Shown here: positions 11,367 to 21,872 of the stretch, piece by piece
Position numbering within the stretch: position 1 is the first letter of the stretch
Layout of the letters: each line of letters starts with the position of its first letter
Position numbers and translations under genes: made by a program
Notes under the pieces: generated by a model
What the model was told of the DNA's origin: nothing
The model's database searches: none
Seen by the model: only the letters and a program-made list of their open reading frames with translations
NCBI RefSeq assembly: GCF_010389155.1
Contig: NC_057767.1
Coordinates: 8,663,765-8,727,764, forward strand
Source: Erigeron canadensis
Lineage: Eukaryota > Streptophyta > Magnoliopsida > Asterales > Asteraceae
Reading direction: 5' to 3'
DNA: 64,000 bases

Positions 11367-12000
11367 GAGAGAGATCAAATGAAAAGGTTGCTTAAGGAGA
11401 GAAGGGTGAGAATGTTGATTTTTAATTTTTTTTTTCTTCATTATTTTTCATTTTTATTTTATTTTTATTATTATTATTTTTATTTTTAGTGAAAACCCAT
11501 TTCAAAAAAAAAAATTAAAATTTTAAAAAATTAGAAAAAAAAAAATTCTCCACACGTGTAGATTCAAAAAGTAATAAATTACTAAAAAAAATGGATCTAC
11601 ATATGTGTAAGTTGTATTTTTTTAAATTTTTTAATTTTTTCAAAAAATTTTTGATTTTTTTTGGAATGGGTTTATGTTGAAAAAAAATATAAAAATATAA
11701 GAAAAATTAAAAATTAAAAATTAAAAAAAATGAACCTTCTATCCCCCTTAGTGATATATTGTAATGAATGAAGTACGTGTTATGTTATCTTGTAGGAATG
11801 AAGTTGATGAGCCCGGTGGTGAAGACAATTGGTGAGTTGAAACAAGTCTTCAAAGCTTTCTCATTGTCTTTGGAGAGCTTGAATCAATCTTGGTCTTGGA
11901 CTTCTTGAAGTTAAATCATGACGTAATTCTCAATGTTCCTTTTGAACAGAGAATGAATAGAGTGTGTGTGTGTAGAAACATTGGAGATTGTTGAATCATG
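11150..12000. other. Low-complexity AT-rich region, no gene
   Basis: Contains T- and A-runs, a (TA)n microsatellite at about 11335-11361, and an imperfect inverted pair at about 11420-11740 around CCACACGTGTAGATTC and GGATCTACATATGTGTA. The 103-residue frame at 11178-11489 is phenylalanine/tyrosine-rich low complexity and is not considered a gene. Confidence 0.5.
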
Positions 12001-12007
12001 AGTCAAG

Positions 12008-12541
12008 TTGAATGCCTCTCCGGATCCTAAGTTATTACAAATATATCAAAATCTTGAAAAGACCATTCATGAACTTGAAAAAGCCAATCAAGATCTTGAA
12101 ATTCAAAAGACCAATGAATGGCTTCGGGTAAATGCAAGACAAATGGATGTTGATATTCTTAACAAAAAGCTTCAAGAAGCTAAACCAAACAATGTTGAAC
12201 TCGAAAGAAAAATTTCTGACTTAAATCATAATTGTTTTCTAAAAGGCATTGAGATTGAAAATCTTAAAAAACAAATTGAGGAATTTAAAAAGAATATACT
12301 TTTCTATCAAGAAAAGCTATATAAAGTTGAACAAAATCCTCTTTTAGATTTCACTGCCTATTTCAACAAGTCAAAAATTGACCGAAAGGATCATCTTCTC
12401 GGGTTGGGATTTGAGAATATCACACCATTACAAAAAGCCAAAGAAGAAATTAAATCTTTGTATGATGAAAAATTCCTAAGACTTGGTATGACAAAACAAT
12501 TCATTCGTCCATTGGATAACGTAATATTTTTTACTTTTTAG
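12008..12541 (+). pseudogene. Copia Gag-region fragment (coiled coil)
   Basis: A 177-residue frame, Lys/Glu/Asn/Leu-rich and strongly coiled-coil (repeated LEKxNxDLE, LKKQIEEFKKN). Its C-terminal LLGLGFENITPLQKAKEEIKSLYDEKFL resembles the linker between Gag and protease that I associate with some plant copia polyproteins (L-G-(F/Y)-E-N-P-x-x-L-K-K-A pattern). Zinc knuckle, protease and integrase are absent, so this is a relic. The 500 bp upstream holds no matching coding. A host coiled-coil gene is a less likely alternative. Confidence 0.55.
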
Positions 12542-12739
12542 TATGTATTTTATATTTAATATATAATGTATGAATTTTTAATTTAACATTTATGATTGTT
12601 GATGGCATGACACAAAGGAACTGGGTTTCAATGTGTTAGGATCGAAGACGAAATAAACTCAATATACTTGTTCAACGTTTAACTAGTTTGTTATGGTAGC
12701 TAATGTGCTTGAACAAGCAGAGATTCCCATTGAAGATGA

Positions 12740-12890
12740 CAACCACTGGGTAATAGTTCAGTGGTCACCAGCCGTCACTTTTTAGGAGAAGTCATGGGTT
12801 CGAGTCTTGTCAAAGGAAAACTTGAAATAATCAGGGGGTTTCCCATCCAATTACCCTTTTAAGTATGACGAATATAGTCTGAAAAAATTA
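12740..12890 (+). repeat. tRNA-derived SINE-like element
   Basis: Has a Pol III box A-like TAGTTCAGTGGTCACC (about 12755-12770) and box B-like GGGTTCGAGTC (about 12798) at the spacing of a tRNA head, followed by a tRNA-unrelated body. The sequence does not fold as a real tRNA. Target duplications were not identified. Confidence 0.5.
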
Positions 12891-12899
12891 AAGTAGTGT

Positions 12900-13096
12900 T
12901 CATTGTATAAGTAAACTTTCAAATTTTATACATTGTATGTATTCGATTAATCAAAAACTTATAAATGATATTTTATAGTTAGCACATATACTCAAATATA
13001 TAAACATGCACAAAATTCGAAAGTTTATTATATACAATAAACATAATTTTATTTTTTTACACTATAAATATTCATTTATATATTCATAAATAAATA

Positions 13097-13130
<34 letters not shown>

Positions 13131-14090
13131 TCCTATTTACCTAGTCTAGCACTCTAGCCAAAGAATATTAATGTGTTGCCCAAAGTTACAAGCAAATCAC
13201 TTATTCTCTCTAACTTTTCTTTATGACCACCTTAAATATTTCCTCATAAGACTCGCTCCAAATCAAGCAAGCTATATTCATCCCGGCCGTGACTTCAGTG
13301 GCACCACAAAGCTAGGTACCTATACTTCTATCTAATTTCATAATTTGAGTACTTCAGTAAATAACTATATTTTTTTTTATTCGTATTTGGCAAAGTAAAA
13401 CATTACAGTACAAGATTGTCATTATAATGCATCTATCATCTATGGATAAGATTTGTAATGTTAACAATATATACCGTCGGGAAATGGAGTTTGATCAAAT
13501 AAATTGAAGTTATTATATGGTAGAAAAGATAAATTAAGGAGTGATATATGATTGTTTCCAACTAAATTGCAGCACTTTTCTTTTTATCAATAATAATCCA
13601 TAATCTATAACTACGTTATAAAGTATATTTGATTGGTTCCAACTAAAAAGTTGATAAATGTTTCCCTTTTATGTTCACAAATTTAAATATCTCCACGTAC
13701 CTAATATACACAACCGACTTTATAGTTAAAGAGGGTTAGGCGATCACTTTAGAAACCCAAATAGCTCAGGCCTCCAATTTTATAAGTTGAGATTAATATT
13801 GGACTCTTTTCTTTTTATAACTAGTTATGGATTAAAAACACCAATCATATATTAAAACTACGACATCCCAAAAATAACAACTCTCCTTTGTGAACAACTA
13901 TTTTGTCCATTTAAACAAATTATCTTTGAAGATTTGATTAAAAACTTCACTTCTTATAAAAGCTAAACAAAAACCTCATGAGTAATTAAACGTTTTTACA
14001 CTTGCAAGATGAACTTTTTATAACTCGTTCATTTATAAGCCTCTTAGTTTATTGTTGTTTCAAAACCTGATCAAAGACCGCCGCCACTCG
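12900..14090. other. AT-rich intergenic DNA
   Basis: No gene seen. Contains an (AT)n microsatellite at about 13100-13130 and runs of A/T. Part of the right end probably belongs to the small Helitron that ends at 14192. Confidence 0.4.
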
Positions 14091-14192
14091 TCACTGCTCA
14101 TCACCGTTACCGTCATTGCCACCGTCGCACGCCACCACCATCCATCACCGTCACCGCTATTACACCGCTGCATCGCGCGACTACCGTTCTAG
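14080..14192 (+). mobile_element. Helitron 3' end, plus orientation
   Basis: A GC-rich subterminal zone with repeated CCGCCACC/ACCGTCACC triplets is followed by GCGCGACTACCGTTCTAG and host T, so the element ends in CTAG|T at 14189-14193. This matches the composition and ending of the better-defined copies at 19686-20003 and 62961-63209. The 5' TC end was not found. Confidence 0.5.
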
Positions 14193-14589
14193 TATATATA
14201 TATATAGTCGATCTTCTTACACTAATGATCATTCAAAAGGTTTTATTAATAATTAGTACAATATTTTATTTCTCTCTGATAGTACATATTTGAATTTATT
14301 TATGTTGTAAATACAATTATTAAATTGAAACCATTTACTGTGATGTGATCATTGTATAAAACATATGATACATTATCTATATTCAAGAGTGTCATGGACA
14401 CAGATTTCTTTTTCTTTTCCCTATTAACATATAACGAGTTTGTTTTTATTACTTGTTTGATTATAGTTGCTAATGATTTGATGTCGTGTTCTACTTAATG
14501 GTATGTATGGCGGAATGTTAAATATAATATTGTTTTCTAATAATAATTTAATTATTATTAAAATGGTACATGTGCGATGCAGCGGTATA

Positions 14590-14800
14590 ATGACGGTGGC
14601 GGTATGATGGGTTGTGTTGGCGCAGTAGAGGCGATGGTGGAGGTGGCGGCGGCGGTGACAGGTGGTGGGTTGCACGCAACGGTGGTGGTGGTGGCTGCGA
14701 TTGATGGTGATAGTGGTAGCAGCAGTGGTGGCGGCGACGGCGATTGGTGGTGATAGTGGTAGCTGCGGTGGTGGCGGCGGCGATTGGTGGTGGTGACGAT
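14590..14800 (+). repeat. GGT/GGC triplet-rich tract
   Basis: About 200 bp of imperfect GGTGGC/GATGGTGG triplets. It opens long minus-strand frames rich in His, Pro, Ser and Thr in two phases (14424-14867 and 14548-14859), which are repeat artefacts rather than proteins. The composition resembles the subterminal zones of the small Helitrons in this window. Confidence 0.6.
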
Positions 14801-14879
14801 TTATGTAGGTTATTGATTTTAATGTTGTTTTTGATGTATCGTATATCATGCATTGGCATGTATACATTGTTGAAAGTTA

Positions 14880-15990
14880 AAACCTTATTTACTTTATAAT
14901 ATAGTATATATATATAAATATAAATAGGAAAAGATGTTAATTAAATGAATAAATTAATTATAAAAGAATAAAGAAAGAAAGAAGGAAAGGAAAGTGACGT
15001 AAAATAATTAGAGGTAAGGTGGAAAGAGACTTATCAATGTTTTGTATTAATTAGTGATTATATGTACAAATGTAGATATGTTAATGGTTAGGTTAATTAT
15101 TAGATTTATTTATATTAGTTAAAAGCCACGTATCAATGTATCATCAATATTTAAAGTCAATGTAAGTAACATGGCAAGGCTTATTGGAAGGTTTAGCTGC
15201 ATGCAGTAATATAGATCATAAGCCAAATTTGATGCTTTGTTATATATATAACCAATCTTAATACCCGTATGATATAAGATAGTTATATAAATTGTATCAT
15301 AAATAAATTTGAATATGCCTCATACATGATTCGTGAGTATAAAATAAAATGTGTTTAAAGTAAAAGTCGATTATCGAAGCAAAAATATAATAAACATTAA
15401 TGATAAATATAATATATGTTAGTTAGAGTTTTAGATTTACCTTAAATTTTTGGAAACCACATCAAAATAGAAACTTGTAAGCATAGTGGATGACGGCAAA
15501 TAGTCTTGTGATTTCGGATCGTAAACTCAAAATTTTAAAGTCTTCATATTAATAACTTATTATTATAAGTAATATAAGTAATAGGAGTTAAAGAATTGAG
15601 AAAGAAAAAAAAGATAATTAATTAATGAGAAAAAAATCAATCAAATAAGGTTATAATGTCTTTTGTAGTAATAAACCAACCGTTAGAGTTTAATTCTAAG
15701 TCTAATTGGGAAATTGAATTTATATACAATTAAAAAAACTAATTTAATAAAATAAATTAATTAAAAGGACACGTGTCGATCAAGGATTACGACACGGGTC
15801 GTTTCAAAAACATTTCAATCGTGTTTTAGTTTATTGGTAAATTTGTAGAATTAAAATTAATAAAAAAAAAATATTTGTCATGAGTTTTTTATTTTATTGA
15901 TTTTGTATAAATTTCAAATATAAACACATATCCTCAATTATTATTACGTACATTCCATTTTTAGCCGATGATTATTTTAGTTATATATAT
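14880..15990. other. AT-rich intergenic DNA
   Basis: No gene, RNA or clean repeat is recognised. Composition is strongly A/T with short ATATAT runs. Confidence 0.4.
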
Positions 15991-15993
15991 ATA

Positions 15994-16030
15994 CTAGTGC
16001 TTAGACCTCGTGTGATGCACGGACAACCCT
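15994..16030 (-). mobile_element. Helitron 3' terminus, minus orientation
   Basis: On the minus strand a hairpin CCGTGCATCACACGAGG is followed by TCTAAGCA and then CTAG with host T (15997-15993). The hairpin plus CTRR-T architecture is diagnostic of Helitron 3' ends. The RPA-like coding remnants at 16480-17158 lie on the same strand upstream of this end, so they may be cargo of this element. Confidence 0.6.
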
Positions 16031-16479
16031 AAATAATTTTTTTTAAACTTTATTTTAAGATTGTATCAATGAATAAATATAACTGAGTTGGACATAATAA
16101 AAATATTCTTATGAGTTGATTAATTTAAAGAAGAAGAATGCTAGATATACCTTGGGATTTATTAATGATACACGAGGGCTTAAAACGCGTACATTGCACG
16201 CTGGAGAGAAATTATAAAATGGATTGCCCATAGTAGGTGCATATAAGAAGGATTATGTTGGTTACCTAGATGTGATAGGTATTATGAATTTTCCCCCACT
16301 TTGATATATAGACCCACGTGGATGCACTATAACCTTAAATAATTTCTTTAACACCAGTTCAAGCATGCATGTAGCGAAGTAAAAGTACTCCTATTACCAC
16401 TAATGACCATTTAAAAAAAAATTAATGACTTAAAATGCATAGAAAAGTCTTATTTAGCACTGAAATAAACCATATATAC

Positions 16480-17158
16480 CTCATAATTTTCATCACAAAT
16501 TTGATAGACTGTTCTTTGTATAAGATTTGAAATTTGTTGATCATTCATTTTAACTCCAATAGCACCAGTGGCATCTACAATCCTAACTTGCACATTAAAC
16601 CTACCAAAAAAAAAAACAGAGATACAATTTTACCACACAACTTAATGATTATAAAGTTTTAATATGAAATATAAATATATACCTAGGATTGATGAGAACT
16701 CCTTCCTTGTTACATGAACAACAAATCCACATTTTGTTGTCCCTTAAAGCATCAATAATGTCAACTGCATCCATGTAGAGATCGGTCAACTTAACTTCTT
16801 GAGAATAGTTCACACATTCCATTGAATACCATAACTGGTCGGTTGGAATAAAACCGATTGTTGCAACAACAACCACTTTATCAAACTGTTAAAATGAAAA
16901 TGTTTATACATTAGAATGTTAAAAAGCTAGTTATAAATTCGAAAGAAAGCTATGTTAAAAAGTAATCTAATCAAAAAAGAAAAATTCACAAACAATGAAT
17001 ACTTACATGTTCGTCCATCAGGATCATCTCAATACTACCTATGTTATTAACATCTCCGTATAGAGGTTGCTTCCATAGCCGCAAATTCTAACCGTTATCG
17101 TATATTGCTTATTATTTGGACGCAAATTTCTAATTGAAACATGGTTTAGTGAAGCCAT
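16480..17158 (-). pseudogene. RPA70-like gene fragment, frameshifted
   Basis: Three minus-strand exons with GT-AG sites: 17158-17007, 16885-16683 and 16600-16480. Exon 1 begins MASLNHVSIRNLRPNNKQY, then loses one base near 17085. In the shifted frame it reads RLWKQPLYGDVNNIGSIEMI and LMDEH, the first OB-fold signature of plant RPA70-like proteins. Exon 2 encodes a WYSMECVN segment and a CCSCNKEG zinc-finger-like motif. Exon 3 encodes RFNVQVRIVDATGAIGV, as in the RPA C-terminal OB fold. The middle DNA-binding domains are missing, so this is an internally deleted copy. RPA proteins bind single-stranded DNA; plant Helitrons often carry such genes. Confidence 0.65.
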
Positions 17159-17240
17159 GCTAAAATTGATCTGTTATGTGTTTACGTTTTAAAATGCCTT
17201 AAAACTGAATGGAAGTGGCCTTATATAGACATAGACATGC

Positions 17241-17516
17241 AAGGAAGTAACCGCCACAAGCAATACACGAACGGTTACATATTCAAATTTTTCAAAATTT
17301 GAATTTCTTGAAAGCATAACTAATATGTTTTCGAAAATTTGAACTTCTTATAAAAATAACTAATCCGTAGACCTTCTAAGGAAGTAACCGCCACAAGTAA
17401 TACACGAACGGTTACATATTCAAATTTTCGAAAATTTGAACTTGTATAAAGCATAACTAATCCGTTTTCAAAAATTTGAACTTCTTATAAAATAACTAAT
17501 CCGTAGACCTTCCAAG
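17241..17516. repeat. Two tandem copies of a ~137-bp repeat
   Basis: Copies start at 17241 and 17378 (period 137), and a third start is visible at 17514. Each contains GTAACCGCCACAAG, ACACGAACGGTTACATATTC and an internal TTTTCAAAATTTGAA inverted motif. They lie just upstream of the RPA-like fragment, where its promoter would be. Confidence 0.8.
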
Positions 17517-17741
17517 GAGTAATATTTAGATGATTTTTGGGCTTTCTTGCATTTTTAAGCATGCCACATAGGCAATAACTAACAAATTTTGAAGTGAGAT
17601 TTATATAATGTAAGGATATATATATATATATATTTTTTATTTGTACCACGTAGTCTAGTTAAAATAATATATGAAGTACGTACTATTGGCATTACTTGTT
17701 TCACCCATATATGATCTGACAGAAAGCCGTACTCCAACCCC

Positions 17742-19178
17742 GTGGAGATGGAAATGTCTGGAAATGAGGACTACAATGCCCTGGTCAAGGAGTGGGTAGA
17801 CTGCTTTATAGGACGACAAGTACACTATAAAGAACGCAAACGGCATATTGGAAAAGTCCCACCCTTGCTCTTAAAAGGTGAAAAGGGTCGAATAAACCGT
17901 GAGTACTATGAGCCTAAAGTGGTTTCACTTGGCCCGTATCATCATAACCGAGCTGAACTAGCTCAAGCGGAGAAATACAAGCTCACAACACTCGACGTGT
18001 TTCGGTTAACCCGGAATTTGTCCGTTGACTCGCTTCACAACAAGGTGTCTTGGGCGGCACAGTTTGCTAGGGAATGTTATATTCCCGGTTCAACTGATGA
18101 TTACAACGATGAGGTGTTTATTCAGATGATGACACTTGACGGTTGCTTCATTTTGTTCTTTATAGAGTGCATATCCATGGAAAGAAATATGCTGTTGTTG
18201 AATAACGAGTTTTTGGGTGCATTGGGGTTCGCCAATATAGTGCGTGACATGTTCTTGCTCGAGAACCAAATCCCTTTTGTAATTCTTAAAGTTCTGTTGG
18301 ATTTTGCGCACCCGGCAGATAAAGGTGAAGGGATACTAAACAGGTTCTTTAACTACTTAAACTGTGGCGAGGTGATGATGAGGCCAGAGGAAAAAGTACT
18401 CGAGAACAAGCAACCACCCCTTCATCTTCTTGAACTTTATAGGTCATATTTCATCTCACTTTCGACTTCTACTCCTAATAATCCTGTTTCAACAACTAAC
18501 AAGTCTTATTCCAAATGGCAAATATGGGCTAACAAAATGGCCAATGTGCATTTGGATGATAATAACAATGTAAAGCGAGCTGTTAAAATAAATAAAATAA
18601 AAAACTATGTAGAGCGAAATCGGGCGTTTCTTTCAGTTAAGGAACTTAAAAGTAAAGGGATTTTTTTGAAACCCAGTTCATCAAATGAAGACATCAAGTT
18701 TCACTCGCGTGGTTGCTACGGTGTGCTTAAGCTTCTGCGTAGAGCGGTGTACTCAAGTTCAAAAGTTTTATACATGAACATGATTGCTTACGAGATGTGT
18801 CCTCATAACCCAAATGATTTCCGTGTTTCAACATATATCAGAATCATGAAATCATTAGTTGTTCACATTGATGATGTGAGGGAGCTACGAAACAACGATG
18901 TACTAGTTCATAGTCTCGGTGGAGATAAACAAGTGGTCAAGATGTACGCCGATATTGAAGCAGCAGCAGTTAACCTTTACATGTTTAACAATCTCAGGAG
19001 TGGGATTGAGAAGCATTGCAGTAACAAGTACAAAACAGGGTGGGCAGAGGTATTTGACGTCTATTTTAGCAGTCCATGGAAGACGATAGCCTCATTAGCT
19101 GCTGTTTCCATACTGTTAATTACCGCCCTGCAGACTTACTTCACAATCAATCCTCTCCCAAAACCCGCCTCAAATTGA
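17742..19178 (+). CDS. DUF247 (UPF0481) membrane-anchored protein
   Basis: An intact, intronless 478-residue frame. The N-terminal part carries the family pattern VPPLLLKGEKGRINREYYEP followed by KVVSLGPYHHNRAEL and AEKYKL. The middle has LDGCFILFFIE, a block around DMFLLENQIPFVILKVL and the LHLLELYR segment before a variable linker. The C-terminal third has FLSVKELKSKGIF, SRGCYGVLKL, MIAYEMCPHNPNDF and SYIRIMKSLVVH-like spacing, ending in a membrane helix at about 448-470 (WKTIASLAAVSILLITALQTYF). Length is typical of the family (400-550). The molecular function of most DUF247 proteins is unknown; some act in grass self-incompatibility. MEM at 17742 is used as the start; MSGNEDY, five codons in, is an alternative. 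Confidence 0.92.
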   Translation: MEMEMSGNEDYNALVKEWVDCFIGRQVHYKERKRHIGKVPPLLLKGEKGRINREYYEPKVVSLGPYHHNRAELAQAEKYKLTTLDVFRLTRNLSVDSLHNKVSWAAQFARECYIPGSTDDYNDEVFIQMMTLDGCFILFFIECISMERNMLLLNNEFLGALGFANIVRDMFLLENQIPFVILKVLLDFAHPADKGEGILNRFFNYLNCGEVMMRPEEKVLENKQPPLHLLELYRSYFISLSTSTPNNPVSTTNKSYSKWQIWANKMANVHLDDNNNVKRAVKINKIKNYVERNRAFLSVKELKSKGIFLKPSSSNEDIKFHSRGCYGVLKLLRRAVYSSSKVLYMNMIAYEMCPHNPNDFRVSTYIRIMKSLVVHIDDVRELRNNDVLVHSLGGDKQVVKMYADIEAAAVNLYMFNNLRSGIEKHCSNKYKTGWAEVFDVYFSSPWKTIASLAAVSILLITALQTYFTINPLPKPASN

Positions 19179-19680
19179 CACCCATCACAAGTACTGGCAA
19201 ATAAAACACATATGTTATTAGCAGATCAAACCCGAAGCCAGCCAAATAGAGAAATTTATCAACAAAGTTGAACCCTTTCCCAAATCAATTATAGAAGTGT
19301 GGTGTGAAGCTGATACGATGTTGCTAGTGGCGGGCGAGGGTAGAGATTCTACTACCTCGATCCCAATTTCAATGTTCTAGTTTGACTTTTTGAATTTTTT
19401 TTTTTCAACTTTGATCATAATAATTTTCCTTATGTTATATAATAGTAGTTGATACTGTAAAATCTATGAATAAGAGTTTGGAAACTCTTTACATGGATGT
19501 TTAAACTATCGTACCGGAGTAAGATCAAAGCCTGCAGTGTGTGCTCTCCTGATCTTTTAATCAAATTTCTATCTATGTTAGTATGTAATTATTTATTTGC
19601 ATTGGAAGTACTTCATGTATATCTAACTAGCGTTATTAAACGTTAAAAGGTTATATGTTCCTATATCTTCTTATGTTTTG
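19179..19680. other. Downstream of DUF247; half MITE remnant
   Basis: No gene. About 19355-19400 carries CTCGATCCCAATTTCAATGT and TAGTTTGACTTTTT, which resembles one arm of a Stowaway-type MITE (CTCCGTCCCAATTT pattern), but no partner arm was found. Confidence 0.35.
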
Positions 19681-19685
19681 AGTGA

Positions 19686-20003
19686 CTAGACAGCGCGTGT
19701 GATGTGGCAGCAATGACGGTAGCGGTGAGATGTGTTGGTGGCGGCGACGGTGTAGTGATGGTGGCGGTGACGATGGTGGGGTGATTATTAATGTAATAAT
19801 TATTAATGTAAAAGGAGTAGTGTAGTTATTTGATTGGGGAACTTTTGTTGTAATTTATTTTATTAAGTTTTTGTTATAAAAATATTTGGTGGATTGTTGA
19901 AGGACAAAATAGTAAATACAACTCTATTTTTTTTCCGTTGATATTTGGATGCTGGGAGGGGAGGGGGGATGGGCTCCTCTTAATGAGTATTGTAGATTAT
20001 AGA
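19686..20003 (-). mobile_element. Small non-autonomous Helitron, minus
   Basis: Read on the minus strand it starts TCTATAATCTACAATACTC after a host A (20004) and ends GCGCTGTCTAG before a host T (19685). The A|T insertion preference and the 5'-TC...CTAG-3' ends fit Helitrons. Its 3' subterminal zone is the same GGTGGCGG-type triplet-rich sequence seen in other copies here. It is 318 bp and non-coding. Confidence 0.65.
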
Positions 20004-20009
20004 TAAGGC

Positions 20010-20460
20010 TAAAAGCTTGATATTACCATATGATCTTCAAGAAATCCCAAACATAGTGGCAAGACAAAAATATATGCGACCGATGAGGAATTCGATATCT
20101 AAACCTGGTTTTACCGGGGATGGGATGAGGATGTAATTTATTCCTCAATAAGGATGGGGATGGGGATGAGAAACCATAAATCCCCGATCCTCATATCCGA
20201 ACTGCAAAAAACTATATATATTTATTAGAATCACTTTAAGTTTGTTCTATTTATTAGAATAACTTTAAATTTATAGCTTTTTGTTTAATACTCTTTATGT
20301 GCTACACTTCGTTTATCAATTACTTAACATAGATATTAGTTTATAGATAGAAATAAAAAGTCAAACTACACATTTTCTTAGTTATTTTTTTACTCTGATG
20401 GGCGTGTTATTTCCTAGTCTTTAAAATTTATGTTGTACAAGTAACTATCTAAACTAACAC
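20010..20460. other. Intergenic DNA, no feature recognised
   Basis: AT-rich, with a GGGATGGGGATGAG-type purine stretch at about 20110-20170. No coding signal. Confidence 0.4.
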
Positions 20461-21589
20461 ACTCTTTAACGAGCAGCGAACCCGGTCAACCGAGTATAGC
20501 CTAGTGGTAAGTTACAGGATTGTTCGCAGGGACGCGTTGCGTTACCTAATCTAGTAATATGTGTAATTCTAGTTTGTTTGGGGGTTTGTCACTAACTCCT
20601 AATAAACTAATACTTTTAGCAATTATTAAAGAAAATATAACCAAACGCTTTGCAGCGAAAGGCTACTCTGAAAATAGTTTTGAAAAAGCAAATATCAGTA
20701 ATTAAATTAAAATACTTGTTTGGCATCTCCGATCTCATGGTACGACCAAATACTATCCTACTGGTTTGTTAGCCTGTTGGAAACTTAATCACGGTTCAGA
20801 TTCTCGTTAGATTCACTTTACCTAAGTAGTAGTGCTGTCGCTAGACTCACATTAACCTTTAAAACAAATTCTCGCTAGATTCATTGTTTTAAGCATTATG
20901 ACCTAAAGTTTGTGTTACTAATCCATCTTTTAATTACCTGGCTCTTAAGCCATGACCAGATATAATTCCCTCCGGTGACCACAGTGCTCGTTTCCAAGTC
21001 AAAGGATCGCGTCTGGTATTGTTAAGCTTCATGTTCAATTCATCATAGTTACCATGGTTCTAGATCTCTCAGTTACAAGTGAATCACTTTTTACTTCAAG
21101 TTATAGACCGACTAGTTGTTTTCTGTCCTAGCATATTAGTCCTAGTACATGATCATAGACAATCATCAGAATTAAACTAATATGTTCAGATATAAAACCA
21201 AATAGCAACATGAATTACTAATAAACATGGATCTATGATAAACAGTAAAGCACACTCCAACAGAATCTAAACAAACACAGTAAAACAATAAGCGTCTACA
21301 TGATCACATTGATCCAAACAAGTATTCAGCCTACTAGCCTAGAATTATTAAAGGAATAACAAAGTCTGAGAAGATAAACGACATAGTTTAATAACAAAGA
21401 GTAAATAAAGATGAAAGATCTAGACCAAGAGTGAAGATCGGAAGGTGTTTCGATGCTCCAAAACCTTCTTGGAATCTGCAATTTCGATCTAGGGTATTCC
21501 TGGGCGGCTAGGGCTGCTGAATCGGCTCTCTCTTAGGGTTTTGAGGGTTAGTTCGACTTAAATAGGTGTTTAAGTCGGTTACTGATCTG

Positions 21590-21785
21590 GGCCGACCAGC
21601 GGCGTTGGTGGGCTTGCCAGCGACGCTGGCTGATGGGCTAGCGGTGCTGGTTGGATTTCGAGCGGCCGCTGGATGATGAGTAGCAGCGCTGGTGGCTTGA
21701 GGAGCGGTCGCTGGTGAGCACCAGCGGCGCTGGGTATGTGGCCAGCGGCGCTGAGTATGTGGCCAGCGACGCTGATGGCTGCTGT
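21590..21785. repeat. Cluster of CCAGCGGCGCTGG palindromes
   Basis: About nine exact or one-to-two-mismatch copies of the 13-base dyad CCAGCGGCGCTGG, spaced 15-40 bases apart. A matching cluster lies at 25628-25806. The spacers are unrelated to each other while the dyads are conserved. Confidence 0.75.
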
Positions 21786-21872
21786 CTTGCACTTGAGTCT
21801 TCGTTTGGCTCCTGAACCACTTCCTTGTGTCTTGTAACTTCATAGGCTTCCTTCTTGAGTCACTTGATGTCA

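Noticed and set aside
14424..14867. His/Pro-rich proteins on the minus strand
   Set aside because: Translation of GGT/GGC triplet repeats in two phases; no domain.
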